A stretch of DNA of 64,000 nt from Gammaproteobacteria bacterium RIFCSPHIGHO2_12_FULL_37_14. GTDB taxonomy: Bacteria > Pseudomonadota > Gammaproteobacteria > DSM-16500. Below the pieces are notes generated by a model. It worked only from the letters and a program-made list of their open reading frames with translations. It searched no databases and had not been told where the DNA came from. The stretch covers positions 24,553 through 88,552 of the forward strand of contig MGXV01000086.1 in assembly GCA_001801485.1 (NCBI GenBank). Direction: 5' to 3'. Positions 9,597 through 19,082 of the stretch are shown in pieces (the stretch's first letter is position 1; every line of letters begins with the position of its first letter). Both the position numbers and the translations under genes were made by a program.

Positions 9597-10070
9597 ATGC
9601 AAAAAATACCAATGACAGTTATCGGTGCAGAAAAATTACGTGATGAATTGAATCGTCTAAAGCAGACAGAAAGACCTAAGATTATTAATGCGATTGCTGA
9701 AGCGCGTGCGCATGGGGATTTAAAAGAAAATGCAGAATATCATGCAGCACGTGAACAACAAGGGTTTGTAGAAGGCCGTATCCTCGAGATCGAAAGTAAA
9801 TTATCTTCAGCACAAATAATTGATGTTACTCGCATGGAAAATTCTGGCCGAGTAATCTTTGGCGCTACTGTTAAACTTACCACCAGTAGCGGTGGCTCGT
9901 TGACCTACCAAATTGTTGGAGAAGATGAAGCAGATATTAATCAACATCGAATTTCTGTTACTTCTCCTGTTGCACGCGCCTTGATTGGAAAATATGAAGG
10001 TGATAGCGTAGAAGTGAAAACACCTGAGGGAATAATTTCATATGAAATTATTGCTGTTGAATACATCTAG
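9597..10070 (+). CDS. greA: Transcription elongation factor GreA
   Basis: GreA rescues backtracked RNA polymerase by stimulating transcript cleavage. The ATG at 9597 gives 157 residues, the family length, and starts with the expected [21 protein letters not shown] lies upstream as a ribosome site, which rules out the earlier in-frame codons. The coiled-coil tip shows the acidic pair in [17 protein letters not shown]. The C-terminal FKBP-like domain ends in EIIAVEYI. The gene lies 65 bp after dnaJ; a separate promoter was not identified. Confidence 0.97.
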   Translation: MQKIPMTVIGAEKLRDELNRLKQTERPKIINAIAEARAHGDLKENAEYHAAREQQGFVEGRILEIESKLSSAQIIDVTRMENSGRVIFGATVKLTTSSGGSLTYQIVGEDEADINQHRISVTSPVARALIGKYEGDSVEVKTPEGIISYEIIAVEYI

Positions 10071-10135
10071 TTTGCAGCTCTTCCCGCAACAGTATTTTTT
10101 TGCTGGAACGCATATTACATCTTGTTTTTTTTTCT

Positions 10136-10747
10136 ATGCCAAATAGTAAAAGTAGTCGTCGTTGGCTTAAAGAGCATTTTTCAGATACCTATGTTAAGCA
10201 GGCGCAACAAGCAGGTTTTCGTTCTCGCGCTGCTTTTAAATTACTTGAGATACAAGAAAAAGATCATCTATTTAAACCAGGAATGATAGTGATTGATTTA
10301 GGCGCTGCTCCAGGTAGTTGGTCACAGCTCGTATCGCAGTGGATTAAACCATCCGGAAAAATCGTAGCATTTGATATTTTACCGATGGATCCTCTTGAAG
10401 GAGTGGAGTTTATTCAAGGCGATTTTTCTGAGGAGATTGTTTATCAGGAATTACTTCAACACTTATCCGGTATTCGGGCGGATTGGGTTATCTCTGATAT
10501 GGCACCAAATATGAGTGGTAATGAGAGTGTTGATATTCCTCGAGCTATGCATCTGGCTGAATTAGCATTAGATTTTTCACTGAAAATAATCAGCGATAAA
10601 GGTGGCTGTATCATTAAAGTTTTTCAGGGCGAAGGATTTGAGGAGTTAGTCAGGAAAATGAGAGAGCATTTTGCAAGTGTCGTTATTCGTAAGCCAAAAG
10701 CATCGAGAAGTCGCTCCAGAGAAATGTATATAGTGGCTAAAAAGTGA
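10136..10747 (+). CDS. rlmE: 23S rRNA 2'-O-methyltransferase RlmE (FtsJ)
   Basis: RlmE methylates the ribose of U2552 in 23S rRNA. The ATG at 10136 gives 203 residues and aligns with the family start (SSRRWLKEHFSDTYVKQAQ). The SAM motif DLGAAPGSWSQ, the catalytic-region Asp in VISDMAPN and the late GGCIIKVFQGEG and RSRSREMY segments are all present. In many relatives yhbY lies between greA and rlmE; it is absent here, and only 65 bp separate the two genes. No clear Shine-Dalgarno is visible. Confidence 0.95.
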   Translation: MPNSKSSRRWLKEHFSDTYVKQAQQAGFRSRAAFKLLEIQEKDHLFKPGMIVIDLGAAPGSWSQLVSQWIKPSGKIVAFDILPMDPLEGVEFIQGDFSEEIVYQELLQHLSGIRADWVISDMAPNMSGNESVDIPRAMHLAELALDFSLKIISDKGGCIIKVFQGEGFEELVRKMREHFASVVIRKPKASRSRSREMYIVAKK

Positions 10748-11016
10748 TCTTGAATTTTTGTGAGGTATTTCGAATGCAAGAATGCTTGTATAAATAGTAG
10801 CAAAAACTAGAACTTGCCTTTAATTTGATCTAGTATGGCTAGTCAATGGTTTCAACATGGACGCTATAGCTCCAAGTAGGTATGATGATAGATAGCGCGT
10901 TAAGTTTATTAAGTTGTCATCTTGGCGTGATTCTAAAGATAGGCTAAGAAAAAACTTGGTTGCTGAAACAGATGTTCACAGCCATGTTTCTATGGCTTTA
11001 TATGAGGTCAATTAAT

Positions 11017-12945
11017 GTGAATGATGCAGTCAAAACAATACTATTGTGGATGGTGATCGGGATTGTCCTCATCGCTGTTTTTAATAATTTTGGTCCTAAG
11101 CGTGAGCAAGAAGAACGAATTAGTTATTCTACGTTTGTCGATAATGTAAAACGTGGCAATATTCGAGCAGTGACGATTACTGACCAAAATGTTACCGGCA
11201 CATTTCAAAACAATAAAACATTTGCCACCTATTTACCGATGCCACATGATGCTGTTTTACTTCAGCAAATGGTGGATAAAGGGGTAGTTGTGAAAGGTAA
11301 ACCACCGGATCAACCTGGTTTATGGATGCATTTATTAAATTTATTACCATGGATTGTGCTGTTTGCTTTCTGGATTTATCTATTACGACAGCAAACAGGT
11401 GGTGGTAAAGGAGGCGCGTTTTCATTTGGTCGTAGTCGTGCGCGTTTACTGAATTCTGATCAAGTTAAAATTACTTTTGCTGATGTTGCGGGTTGTGAAG
11501 AAGCAAAAGAAGAAGTTAAAGAACTTGTCGATTTTTTAAAAGATCCAGGAAAATTTCAACGACTAGGAGGAAAAATTCCTAGAGGAGTCTTGTTGATTGG
11601 TCCACCAGGAACAGGTAAAACATTACTTGCTAAAGCAGTTGCTGGTGAAGCAAAAGTTCCTTTCTTCACAATTTCTGGTTCTGATTTTGTGGAAATGTTT
11701 GTTGGAGTGGGCGCTTCACGTGTTCGCGATATGTTTGAGCAAGCAAAAAAACAAGCGCCTTGCATTATTTTTATTGACGAGATCGATGCGGTTGGACGAC
11801 ATCGTGGTGCGGGTTTAGGTGGTGGACATGATGAACGCGAACAAACGCTCAACCAATTATTAGTTGAAATGGATGGATTTCAAGGAAATGAAGGAGTGAT
11901 TGTTGTTGCAGCAACAAACCGACCGGATGTACTGGATCCAGCATTATTACGCCCTGGCCGATTTGATCGTCAGGTAGTGGTTGGTCTTCCTGATATTAAA
12001 GGTAGAGAGCAAATTTTGAAAGTTCATAGTCGGAAAGTACCTTTATCAAATGACGTTGATGTTTCTGTTATTGCTCGAAGCACACCTGGATTTTCTGGAG
12101 CTGATTTAGCAAATATTGTGAATGAAGCCGCACTTTTCGCCGCTCGGGCTAATAAACGAGTAGTGGATATGGAAGATTTTGAACGCGCAAAAGATAAAGT
12201 GATTATGGGAGCAGAGCGTCGTTCGATGGTGATGTCCGAAGAAGAAAAGAAACTGACAGCTTATCATGAGGCTGGGCATGCGATTGTCGGATTAAGTGTT
12301 CCAGAGCATGATCCTGTGCACAAAGTAACGATTATTCCTCGAGGCCGAGCGCTTGGTGTAACGATGTTTTTGCCACAAGGAGACCGTTACAATTACACCC
12401 GAGAATATTTAGAAAGTAAAATTTCTAGTTTATTTGGAGGGCGGCTTGCTGAAGAAATTATTTTTGGTATGAATAAAGTCACCACTGGCGCATCGAATGA
12501 TATCCAGAAAGCAACAGAGCTTGCACGTAATATGGTCACTAAATGGGGGTTATCAGAAAAAGTAGGACCACTCACCTTGGGAAGCAATGATGAAGAAGTC
12601 TTTCTAGGTCATTCTGTTACACGACATAAAGAAGTATCCGAAGCAACCTCAAGCATAGTCGATGCTGAAGTACGTGGGATAGTGGATCGTAATTATAAAC
12701 GGGCTGATAAGATTCTTCGAGAGAATATCGATAAGCTACATATTATGGCACAAGCATTAATTAAATTCGAAACGATTGGTAACGATCAGATTCAAGATGT
12801 CATGGCAGGCCGAACTATTCGCGAACCTAAGGGTTGGCATAATCCTAAAGATCCTAAGCCGTTACCGAGTGAAGATACTGTAAAAACGGATAATCAGGAA
12901 ACTGCAACGAGTGATGATACAAGCACCAGTACAAGCGCCACCTAA
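11017..12945 (+). CDS. ftsH: ATP-dependent zinc metalloprotease FtsH
   Basis: FtsH is a membrane AAA+ protease that degrades unassembled membrane proteins and regulators such as LpxC and sigma-32 in E. coli. I prefer the GTG at 11017 (642 residues): GAGG lies 9 nt upstream and the family N-terminus [14 protein letters not shown] follows. In-frame ATGs upstream (for example 11002) are possible. Two membrane segments (about 5-25 and 105-125) flank the periplasmic part. Walker A GPPGTGKT is at about 195-202, Walker B is IIFIDEIDA, and the zinc site HEAGH is at about 417-421. It ends 2 bp before glmM, so the genes are probably cotranscribed; folP, usual between them, is missing. The 269 bp between rlmE and this start hold no gene I can support. 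Confidence 0.97.
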   Translation: MNDAVKTILLWMVIGIVLIAVFNNFGPKREQEERISYSTFVDNVKRGNIRAVTITDQNVTGTFQNNKTFATYLPMPHDAVLLQQMVDKGVVVKGKPPDQPGLWMHLLNLLPWIVLFAFWIYLLRQQTGGGKGGAFSFGRSRARLLNSDQVKITFADVAGCEEAKEEVKELVDFLKDPGKFQRLGGKIPRGVLLIGPPGTGKTLLAKAVAGEAKVPFFTISGSDFVEMFVGVGASRVRDMFEQAKKQAPCIIFIDEIDAVGRHRGAGLGGGHDEREQTLNQLLVEMDGFQGNEGVIVVAATNRPDVLDPALLRPGRFDRQVVVGLPDIKGREQILKVHSRKVPLSNDVDVSVIARSTPGFSGADLANIVNEAALFAARANKRVVDMEDFERAKDKVIMGAERRSMVMSEEEKKLTAYHEAGHAIVGLSVPEHDPVHKVTIIPRGRALGVTMFLPQGDRYNYTREYLESKISSLFGGRLAEEIIFGMNKVTTGASNDIQKATELARNMVTKWGLSEKVGPLTLGSNDEEVFLGHSVTRHKEVSEATSSIVDAEVRGIVDRNYKRADKILRENIDKLHIMAQALIKFETIGNDQIQDVMAGRTIREPKGWHNPKDPKPLPSEDTVKTDNQETATSDDTSTSTSAT

Positions 12946-12947
12946 TT

Positions 12948-14321
12948 ATGTCTAATTTTCCTCATAAAATGCGTCGTTATTTTGGTACAGATGGTATACG
13001 TGGTCGAGTAGGAATATGGCCGATTACACCCGAATTTGTTTTGAAATTAGGTTGGGCTGTAGGAAAAGTATTAGCCCAACAAGGGAATGGAAAGGTATTG
13101 ATTGGAAAAGATACTCGCATTTCTGGGTACATGTTTGAGTCAGTCTTGGAATCTGGATTATCAGCTGCAGGTATTGATACACATTTATTAGGTCCTATGC
13201 CGACACCAGCAATTGCTTATTTGACTCGAACCTTGCGAGCACAAGCGGGTATTGTCATCAGTGCTTCTCATAATCCTTACTACGACAATGGTATAAAGTT
13301 TTTTTCCTCACAAGGAACGAAACTTGCTGACAGTATGGAAATTGCTATTGAAGAACGGTTAGAACAATCCATGACGACAGTTGATTCAGCGGCATTGGGT
13401 AAAGCGGTTCGTATTGTTGATGCGCCAGGTCGATATATTGAATTTTGCAAAAGCGTTGTTTCCTCCGATGTCATTTTGAACGGATTAAAAATTGTTGTTG
13501 ATTGTGCGCACGGAGCAGCTTATCACATTGCTCCAAGTGTATTCCGTGAATTAGGCGCTGAAATTATTGATTATGGTGTTGAACCCAACGGTTTAAATAT
13601 TAATTTGAATTGTGGCGCCACCCATCCAGAACTATTGTGTCAACAAGTCCTTGATCATCAAGCTGATTTAGGTATTGCTTTAGATGGGGATGGCGATCGC
13701 GTCGTCATGGTTGATCATCAGGGTTATATTTTAGATGGCGATGAATTGCTCTATATCATCGCTAAACATAAATCAATGTTGGCATCATTTAAAGGTGGCG
13801 TAGTTGGTACGGTGATGTCAAATTTGGGATTTGAATTGGCTTTGAAGCATCTAGATTTAGAATTTATACGCGTACCAGTAGGCGACAGACATATCATGAA
13901 TGAGTTAACAAAACGACAATGGTTTTTAGGCGGTGAGCCTTCTGGCCATATTGTCTGTCGTGATGTGACAACAACAGGCGATGGTATTATTACTGCTTTA
14001 CAGGTATTAGCAGCGATGCGACATCAAAATAAAACATTAGCTGAAATACGATCGGGGTTTGTTAAATATCCGCAAATTTTATTAAACGTAGAAGTTTTCC
14101 AACAGAGCAACTTTTTAGATCATCCACGTATTCAACAAATGGTGAAAGATATTGAAAATGAATTGGGCAAAAATGGACGTGTTCTGTTGCGTCGTTCGGG
14201 TACGGAACCTTTAGTACGGGTGATGGTTGAAGGTGAAAATCAGGCCCATGTTAAACAACTCGCTGAAAAACTAGCTGCAATCGTAAAAGAGGAAGCGGCG
14301 CTAGTTGGTGATACTCACTAA
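12948..14321 (+). CDS. glmM: Phosphoglucosamine mutase GlmM
   Basis: GlmM converts glucosamine-6-phosphate to glucosamine-1-phosphate on the way to UDP-GlcNAc for peptidoglycan and LPS. It has 457 residues. The N-terminal [14 protein letters not shown], the active-site phosphoserine motif ISASHNP (Ser107), the magnesium loop DGDGDR and the sugar-binding GGEPSGH and late [11 protein letters not shown] segments are all intact. The ATG lies 2 bp after the ftsH stop. A bidirectional terminator follows at 14374-14404. Confidence 0.97.
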   Translation: MSNFPHKMRRYFGTDGIRGRVGIWPITPEFVLKLGWAVGKVLAQQGNGKVLIGKDTRISGYMFESVLESGLSAAGIDTHLLGPMPTPAIAYLTRTLRAQAGIVISASHNPYYDNGIKFFSSQGTKLADSMEIAIEERLEQSMTTVDSAALGKAVRIVDAPGRYIEFCKSVVSSDVILNGLKIVVDCAHGAAYHIAPSVFRELGAEIIDYGVEPNGLNINLNCGATHPELLCQQVLDHQADLGIALDGDGDRVVMVDHQGYILDGDELLYIIAKHKSMLASFKGGVVGTVMSNLGFELALKHLDLEFIRVPVGDRHIMNELTKRQWFLGGEPSGHIVCRDVTTTGDGIITALQVLAAMRHQNKTLAEIRSGFVKYPQILLNVEVFQQSNFLDHPRIQQMVKDIENELGKNGRVLLRRSGTEPLVRVMVEGENQAHVKQLAEKLAAIVKEEAALVGDTH

Positions 14322-14334
14322 TCAACCGCAGATA

Positions 14335-14367
14335 GGCATTATTAGTGAGGGCATGGAACGTTTGCGG
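14335..14367 (+). repeat. Dispersed intergenic repeat, copy 2
   Basis: This copy shares TTAGTGAGGGC and GAACGTTTGCG with copy 1 (771-800) and copy 3 (16188-16214), with a one-base length difference in the middle. It begins 13 nt after the glmM stop and precedes the terminator. Confidence 0.6.
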
Positions 14368-14373
14368 CAATAA

Positions 14374-14404
14374 AAAACCCTCATTTATAAAAAACGAGGG
14401 TTTT
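14374..14404. terminator. Bidirectional terminator between glmM and the HU gene
   Basis: AAAACCCTC (14374-14382) and GAGGGTTTT (14396-14404) form a perfect 9-bp stem with a 13-nt loop. T runs exist on both strands, fitting its place between two convergent genes. Confidence 0.85.
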
Positions 14405-14423
14405 ATGAAAGGTTGAACGTTAG

Positions 14424-14831
14424 TTATGCGACCATTTCTTTCAATTTTTTTAGAGCTTTTATTTTAACTGCTTTATAAGCGGGTTTAGCTTTTATCATGA
14501 TTTCTTCACCAGTAAATGGATTGACTCCTTTACGAGCGGGTCGAGCTGGTTTTTTAACCACATTAATTTTCATTAATCCGGGCATGACAAAGGTACCTGG
14601 ACCACCAGTTTTAATGTGTTTTTCGATTACTTGAGTAAGACAATCAATGACAGAAACGACTTCTTTTTTAGCAAGACAAGTTGCGTCGGTGATTGTTTTA
14701 ATCATGCCGCTCTTTGATAAAGGTTCTTTAATAAGAGGTACCTTTACCGGAGCTTTTTTTGCCATCATTTTTGGTGCCACAGACTTCCCGTTTCCAGACT
14801 TCCTTTTCATTTTTGACTTCTTCACTGCCAT
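14424..14831 (-). CDS. HU/IHF family DNA-binding protein with basic N-terminal extension
   Basis: The protein belongs to the bacterial histone-like HU/IHF family, which bends DNA and shapes the nucleoid. It has 135 residues, against about 90 for plain HU. Residues 1-37 form a Lys/Ala/Pro-rich basic extension of the histone H1 kind. The HU fold begins near SKSGMIKTITDATC, and the DNA-binding arm shows KPARPARKGVNPFTGEEI with the intercalating-proline region. The extended form recalls HU-like proteins of intracellular gammaproteobacteria, which I infer only by similarity. It is convergent with glmM and divergent from rplM. Confidence 0.88.
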   Translation of the reverse strand: MAVKKSKMKRKSGNGKSVAPKMMAKKAPVKVPLIKEPLSKSGMIKTITDATCLAKKEVVSVIDCLTQVIEKHIKTGGPGTFVMPGLMKINVVKKPARPARKGVNPFTGEEIMIKAKPAYKAVKIKALKKLKEMVA

Positions 14832-15041
14832 AACAATTCCTCATTAGGTTAAATAAAAAGACTCTAATAAAATAGCATTTTTGTAGAATTTTGCGAGTGT
14901 TTTTTGCATTAAATGCGAGAAAACACGTGAATTTCTCGGGATTTTTTAAGATTTGCTCTTTTTTGCAGTATTTTTATCCGGGAAGATGAATTTTGATCCT
15001 AGATTTGGAAACAGAAATAGTTTGAGATATAACGAATGTGC
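14832..15041. other. HU-rplM intergenic region with a hairpin
   Basis: This stretch, about 210 of the 285 bp between HU and rplM, is very AT-rich. CGAGAAA (14916-14922) and TTTCTCG (14932-14938) form a perfect 7-bp stem followed by a T run on the plus strand. It looks like a terminator, but no known transcript runs into it from the left. I saw no further gene here. Confidence 0.4.
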
Positions 15042-15070
15042 TTGCTTGTTTTAGCAGCTTCTTATACAAT
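15042..15070 (+). promoter_or_regulatory. Candidate rplM-rpsI promoter
   Basis: TTGCTT (15042-15047) and TACAAT (15065-15070) are spaced by 17 nt and resemble sigma-70 boxes. A start about 7 nt later would leave a leader of roughly 40 nt before rplM. Confidence 0.45.
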
Positions 15071-15116
15071 TCTGGCGTTTGATTTCCAGGTTTTTTTCTA
15101 TAAAAAAGGTTAATAA

Positions 15117-15557
15117 ATGAGAACGTATATTGCTCCACAAAATAGCGAACATAAATGGTACCTTGTTGATGCATCAGGAAAAGTTTTGGGTCGACTCGCC
15201 AGCCAAATAGCCAAATACTTACGTGGTAAACATAAACCCGAATATACTCCGCATGTTGATACTGGGGATTATATTGTGGTTATCAACGCGGCTGAGATTC
15301 AAGTAACTGGTAAAAAACGTCAGGAAAAAGTATATTATCGACACTCTGGCTATCCAGGTGGTATTAAGGAAACAACTTTTGATAAGCTCCAAGCAAAAGA
15401 TCCAATTAGGATTATTGAGCTAGCTGTCAAAGGGATGTTACCGAAAAATCCATTAGGTAGGGCAATGTTACAAAAATTAAAAGTGTATCCGGGATCAGAA
15501 CATCCACATACAGCACAACAACCGATAACCGTTAATTTAGAGCAAGTTAAAGAGTAA
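15117..15557 (+). CDS. rplM: 50S ribosomal protein uL13
   Basis: uL13 is an early-assembly protein of the large ribosomal subunit. It has 146 residues (E. coli 142) and is complete. The typical blocks are seen: [48 protein letters not shown] and [15 protein letters not shown] precedes the ATG. rpsI follows 11 bp later, the conserved rplM-rpsI operon. Confidence 0.98.
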   Translation: MRTYIAPQNSEHKWYLVDASGKVLGRLASQIAKYLRGKHKPEYTPHVDTGDYIVVINAAEIQVTGKKRQEKVYYRHSGYPGGIKETTFDKLQAKDPIRIIELAVKGMLPKNPLGRAMLQKLKVYPGSEHPHTAQQPITVNLEQVKE

Positions 15558-15568
15558 GGCGATATTAT

Positions 15569-16012
15569 ATGGCAGAAAAAAATTTTTATGGAACTGGACG
15601 TAGAAAGACATCAACAGCACGAGTTTTTTTGAAGCGTGGCAAGGGTGCAATTATTGTGAATGATAGAACGTTAGAAGAATATTTTGGTCGTGAGACAGCA
15701 CGCATGATTGTGCGTCAACCGCTCGAAGCAACGGAGCTTCAACATAAGTTTGATGTGCTAGTGACTGTGACGGGTGGCGGAACGAATGGACAAGCTGGTG
15801 CGATACGCCATGGTATTTCGCGTGCATTATTACAATATGACGATTCAGATAGTGATTCAACGGGTTCCGATACGGGAAGTGCGGGAAGTGCGAACTCACT
15901 TAGAAAAGTGTTGCGAAAAGCAGGGTATTTGACAAGGGATGCGCGAGAAGTCGAACGAAAAAAAGTTGGAAAACACAAAGCTCGTAAGGGCACTCAATAT
16001 TCTAAACGGTAA
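15569..16012 (+). CDS. rpsI: 30S ribosomal protein uS9 with a Ser/Asp/Gly insertion
   Basis: uS9 sits in the head of the small subunit, and its C-terminal tail touches P-site tRNA. The protein has 147 residues, against 130 in E. coli. The N-terminal [31 protein letters not shown] and [18 protein letters not shown] blocks and the C-terminal [19 protein letters not shown] and QYSKR ends are normal. The extra 17 residues fall between QYD (88-91... ending at residue 91) and LRKVLRKAG (from residue 111) as a low-complexity run of Ser, Asp, Gly, Thr and Ala. The reading frame is intact on both sides. It is cotranscribed with rplM. Confidence 0.97.
   Translation: MAEKNFYGTGRRKTSTARVFLKRGKGAIIVNDRTLEEYFGRETARMIVRQPLEATELQHKFDVLVTVTGGGTNGQAGAIRHGISRALLQYDDSDSDSTGSDTGSAGSANSLRKVLRKAGYLTRDAREVERKKVGKHKARKGTQYSKR
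15842..15895 (+). repeat. Low-complexity insertion within rpsI
   Basis: Codons of about residues 92-109 encode an acidic Ser/Gly-rich segment absent from typical uS9. It contains a direct 9-base repeat (GGGAAGTGC twice), so slippage or tandem duplication may have contributed to its growth. Confidence 0.75.
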
Positions 16013-16029
16013 TTCATTTTGTGTTAACA

Positions 16030-16103
16030 TGGGGGATCGTCTAGCGGTAGGACAGCGGACTCTGACTCCGCGAACCTAGGTTCGAATCCTAGTCCCCCAG
16101 CCA
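16030..16103 (+). tRNA. tRNA-Gln (anticodon CTG)
   Basis: A full cloverleaf can be drawn: acceptor TGGGGGA/TCCCCCA, anticodon stem GCGGA/TCCGC with loop CTCTGAC (anticodon CTG) and T arm CCTAGGTTCGAATCCTAG. The CCA end is encoded. It lies 17 bp after rpsI. Confidence 0.95.
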
Positions 16104-16187
16104 CCTTTCTTTTTGCGACTACGCGCGTAATATAGGGTGTTCTTAAGAATGTTCACGGGTACCATTAGGGCGCGTTGTTACAAATGG

Positions 16188-16214
16188 GGCATTGTTGAAG
16201 GGCGTGAACGTTTA
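16188..16214 (+). repeat. Dispersed intergenic repeat, copy 3
   Basis: GGCATTGTTGAAGGGCGTGA plus ACGTTT repeats the core of copies 1 and 2. Its CGTGAAC (16203-16209) is complementary to GTTCACG at 16151-16157, so a long-range hairpin is possible between tRNA-Gln and sspA. Confidence 0.55.
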
Positions 16215-16243
16215 TCAAAAACTCATGTGAGGAAGGGGTCAAT

Positions 16244-16891
16244 ATGGCTGTAATTAGTAACAAAAGATCTATTATGACGCTTTATTCAGGAGCAGTAGAT
16301 CTTCATAGCCATCGAGTACGTATTGTTCTTGCTGCAAAGGGAGTATCTTTTGAGGTAATAAATATTGAATCCCGCGGAAAGCCTGAGGATTTGCTAGAAT
16401 TAAACCCTTACGGCAATATACCTACTTTGGTAGATCGAGAATTAGCACTGTACGATCCAAATATTATTACTGAATATCTTGATGAGCGATTTCCTCATCC
16501 ACCACTGATGCCCGTTTATCCAGTTGCAAGAGCAAAAGCTCGTTTAATTATTTATCGATTTGATCGAGAATGGGGGCCATTAATCAGAAAATTAGAAACT
16601 GGAAAAGTATTAGATATTCGAGCAGCGAAAGAATTAGGAAGTTACTTATCGCAACTTATTCCAGTATTCCAAGCTTCTACCTATTTTTTAGGGGATGATT
16701 TTACATTAGTGGATTGTTGTATTGCACCAGTATTGTGGCGACTACCTATTTGGGGCATTACATTATCACCATCTGAAACAAAAATTTTAAATAAATACGC
16801 GAATCGATTATTTCAACTCGATTCATTTCAAGCTAGTCTTACTGAAGCGGAACAAGAATTAAGAAAACAAATTACGGCAGAAACAGCTTAA
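16244..16891 (+). CDS. sspA: Stringent starvation protein A
   Basis: SspA is a glutathione-S-transferase-like protein that binds RNA polymerase and affects stress, acid tolerance and virulence genes in several gammaproteobacteria. It has 215 residues (E. coli 212). The thioredoxin-like N-domain (about 10-90) has NPYGNIPTLVDRELALYD and the helical C-domain has FFLGDDFTLVDCCIAPVLWRL-like sequence (here YFLGDDFTLVDCC). GGAAGGGG precedes the ATG. sspB follows 13 bp later, the conserved sspAB pair. Confidence 0.95.
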   Translation: MAVISNKRSIMTLYSGAVDLHSHRVRIVLAAKGVSFEVINIESRGKPEDLLELNPYGNIPTLVDRELALYDPNIITEYLDERFPHPPLMPVYPVARAKARLIIYRFDREWGPLIRKLETGKVLDIRAAKELGSYLSQLIPVFQASTYFLGDDFTLVDCCIAPVLWRLPIWGITLSPSETKILNKYANRLFQLDSFQASLTEAEQELRKQITAETA

Positions 16892-16904
16892 GGGAGTATT
16901 TGCT

Positions 16905-17363
16905 ATGCTATCTAATAGACCCTACCTATTACGTGCGTTTTATCAATGGATTATTGACAGTGAATGTACACCCATTCTTGTCATTGATGTGAATAACCCG
17001 CGATCAAGAGTTCCTATGGAATATGCTGATGGTGTGGAAATCGTTTTTAACGTTTCTCCGACTGCTGTTCGCGATTTAAAAATTTCTAATGAGTTAATTG
17101 AGTTTAAAGCTTCATTCTCTGGTGTGATTCATATTATTTCTGCTCCTACCAAAGCTATTTTAGCAATTTATGCCGAAGAAAATGGTGAAGGTATCTTTTT
17201 TGATGCAGAAGATGACGGAGATGGGGATGTAGAGGAAATTATTCGTTTCAAAGGTGTTGAACGTTCGCCAGCAGATTTTCTTGAAGCTGATATGCCTCCT
17301 CCACAAAGCGCAGGAAATAGGTTAAATAAAAAAGGTAAACCAGTTTTAAAATTGGTTGAATGA
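16905..17363 (+). CDS. sspB: ClpXP adaptor SspB
   Basis: SspB delivers ssrA-tagged proteins to the ClpXP protease. It has 152 residues. The folded domain (1-110) includes RPYLLRAFYQWIIDS and the FSGVIHIISAPTKAILAIYA strand pair. An acidic linker follows, and the ClpX-binding tail GKPVLKLVE closes the protein. It works downstream of the smpB/tmRNA tagging system, whose smpB gene is in this window. Its last 18 bases overlap the convergent kinase gene. Confidence 0.95.
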   Translation: MLSNRPYLLRAFYQWIIDSECTPILVIDVNNPRSRVPMEYADGVEIVFNVSPTAVRDLKISNELIEFKASFSGVIHIISAPTKAILAIYAEENGEGIFFDAEDDGDGDVEEIIRFKGVERSPADFLEADMPPPQSAGNRLNKKGKPVLKLVE

Positions 17364-19082
17364 TGCTAAGTGAATATATTTTTGTAACAATCTTTTTAGG
17401 CGAGCTCGAGAAATTGGTTTACTAGCAAATTCATCTGCGCCAGCTTTTAAACAGGCTATTTTTTCTTCTTTTCCAGTAAAAACAGTTAATGCAATCATAG
17501 GAATTTGTCGAGTATCATGACGACGTCGCATTTCCTTGATAATCTCAAAACCATTAGTATCTGGCAGGCTAATATCAACCAATATCATGTGATGTTGGTT
17601 AACTTTTTCAAGTGCTTCGCGACCACAAGTTGCAGTATCTACTTTGCAACCAAGCTCAGATAACATTTTTTCGTGAATAAATTGGATGATAGGATCATCT
17701 TCAATTAACAATATTTTTGGTTGTTTCGTTGGTTCGGTAACAGTAAGCTTTTTAAAATTATTTTTTCTCACCGGGAATTTTTTAGGCAATTGCATTACTT
17801 GAGCTGGGTTTTCTCTGGTTTCAAAATCACCAATGAGGGAAAATGTGGATCCCTTGCCTAGTTTACTCGATACTTTAATGCGAATATGGATTAACTCCGC
17901 TAACTTTTTAACGATGCTTAAGCCTAAACCAGTCCCACTGCGACTCGATTGTCGGGTATAAGCATCTTCAAGTTGTTGAAAAGGTTTAAAGATGATGTCA
18001 AGTTTATCGGAGGGCATGCCGATACCAGTATCCATGACTTTTATTTCTATTTTTACTTGAGGTAATGTTTTTTCTAATAAATTAATTTGGATTTTAACAT
18101 ATCCTTTCTCAGTAAATTTAATGGCATTATTGATTAAATTAATGAGTATATGTCTTAATAAGCGTTGCTCAGTAAGAACAAATTTTGGTAGAGCTGGATC
18201 AATTTCAATTTCTAAATTTAATCCTTTTTTCTCAGCTAAAGGTTTTAATAGATAACGTATTTCATGAAGGGTGGATGCAATTGAGACAGCAGTCATATTG
18301 ATATTATATTTTCCAGTTTCTAAGCGACTGAAATCAAGTACATCTTTAACCAAATTTAGTAAATATTGTGAACAACTTTCGATAGCTGCAATGGTTCGAT
18401 AACGTTCATTTGGTGGTAGTTTATGTTGTTTTAAAATATCGGTTAATCCGATAATGCAGGTTAAAGGGGTGCGTAATTCATGATTAATGACAGCAAGAAA
18501 TTGCGATTTAGCACGATTTGATGCTTCAGCTTTATCTTTAGCAATTTTAAGTTCTTCTTCCATTTTTTTTTGTTCGGTAATATCTAATGAGATTCCAAGG
18601 AGGCCAATTACTTCATGAGAACGATTAAATAGAGGAATTTTGTGAGAGAAAAAAATTTTCTGCTGATTGTTATTGTTTAAATCTATACCAGCTTCCTCAA
18701 TAAATTTTCCTTTTTTTGAAGCCATAATCTCTTGATCAGCTTGTTCTAATTTTTTAGAATATTCAGTAGGTAAAAAATCGTTATTATATTTGCCTACAAT
18801 ATCATCAGGGGATTGAAAGCCTAGCCATTTAGCTACATTATTATTACAGCCAAGGTATTTACCCGTTCTATCTTTCCAAAAGATATTACCAGGCATGAGG
18901 GCTATCATTTCTTTTAAGGAATCAATTTCAGCATTTCCATCAGCTAATAAGCTAGCTTTTTTAGTTAAAGCATAGTTTTCAGATTGTAGTTTGGCGAGTC
19001 GCTCCTTCTGTGCGATAATTATTTTAAGGAGTCTGTTTTTCGAGTATTTGGAGAATTTAGTTTTCATTTTCTTACGAGGCAT
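17346..19082 (-). CDS. Soluble PAS-domain hybrid sensor histidine kinase
   Basis: The 578-residue protein has an N-terminal coiled coil (about 15-60) and a PAS domain (about 55-170, FWKDRTGKYLGCN). The kinase core follows with phospho-acceptor His201 in the NHELRTPL box, N box NLINNAIKF, G1 DTGIGMP and G2 GTGLGLSI. A fused receiver domain (about 455-570) has acidic residues 461-463, Asp503, Thr533 and Lys555. No membrane segment is visible, so it should sense a cytoplasmic signal. There is no histidine-phosphotransfer domain. It is divergent from the unknown gene at 19383, with about 300 bp between them, and overlaps sspB by 18 bp at the 3' ends. The signal and partner are unknown. Confidence 0.93.
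   Translation of the reverse strand: MPRKKMKTKFSKYSKNRLLKIIIAQKERLAKLQSENYALTKKASLLADGNAEIDSLKEMIALMPGNIFWKDRTGKYLGCNNNVAKWLGFQSPDDIVGKYNNDFLPTEYSKKLEQADQEIMASKKGKFIEEAGIDLNNNNQQKIFFSHKIPLFNRSHEVIGLLGISLDITEQKKMEEELKIAKDKAEASNRAKSQFLAVINHELRTPLTCIIGLTDILKQHKLPPNERYRTIAAIESCSQYLLNLVKDVLDFSRLETGKYNINMTAVSIASTLHEIRYLLKPLAEKKGLNLEIEIDPALPKFVLTEQRLLRHILINLINNAIKFTEKGYVKIQINLLEKTLPQVKIEIKVMDTGIGMPSDKLDIIFKPFQQLEDAYTRQSSRSGTGLGLSIVKKLAELIHIRIKVSSKLGKGSTFSLIGDFETRENPAQVMQLPKKFPVRKNNFKKLTVTEPTKQPKILLIEDDPIIQFIHEKMLSELGCKVDTATCGREALEKVNQHHMILVDISLPDTNGFEIIKEMRRRHDTRQIPMIALTVFTGKEEKIACLKAGADEFASKPISRARLKRLLQKYIHLASFNQF

Noticed and set aside
14916..14938. Hairpin plus T run as a terminator for a hidden gene left of rplM
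   Set aside because: The genes on its left converge on the 14374-14404 terminator and no frame between 14832 and 15041 is credible.
16030..16103. Reading the tRNA as tRNA-Glu
   Set aside because: The anticodon loop CTCTGAC places CTG at positions 34-36, and the acceptor stem and GGATCGTCTAG region fit tRNA-Gln.
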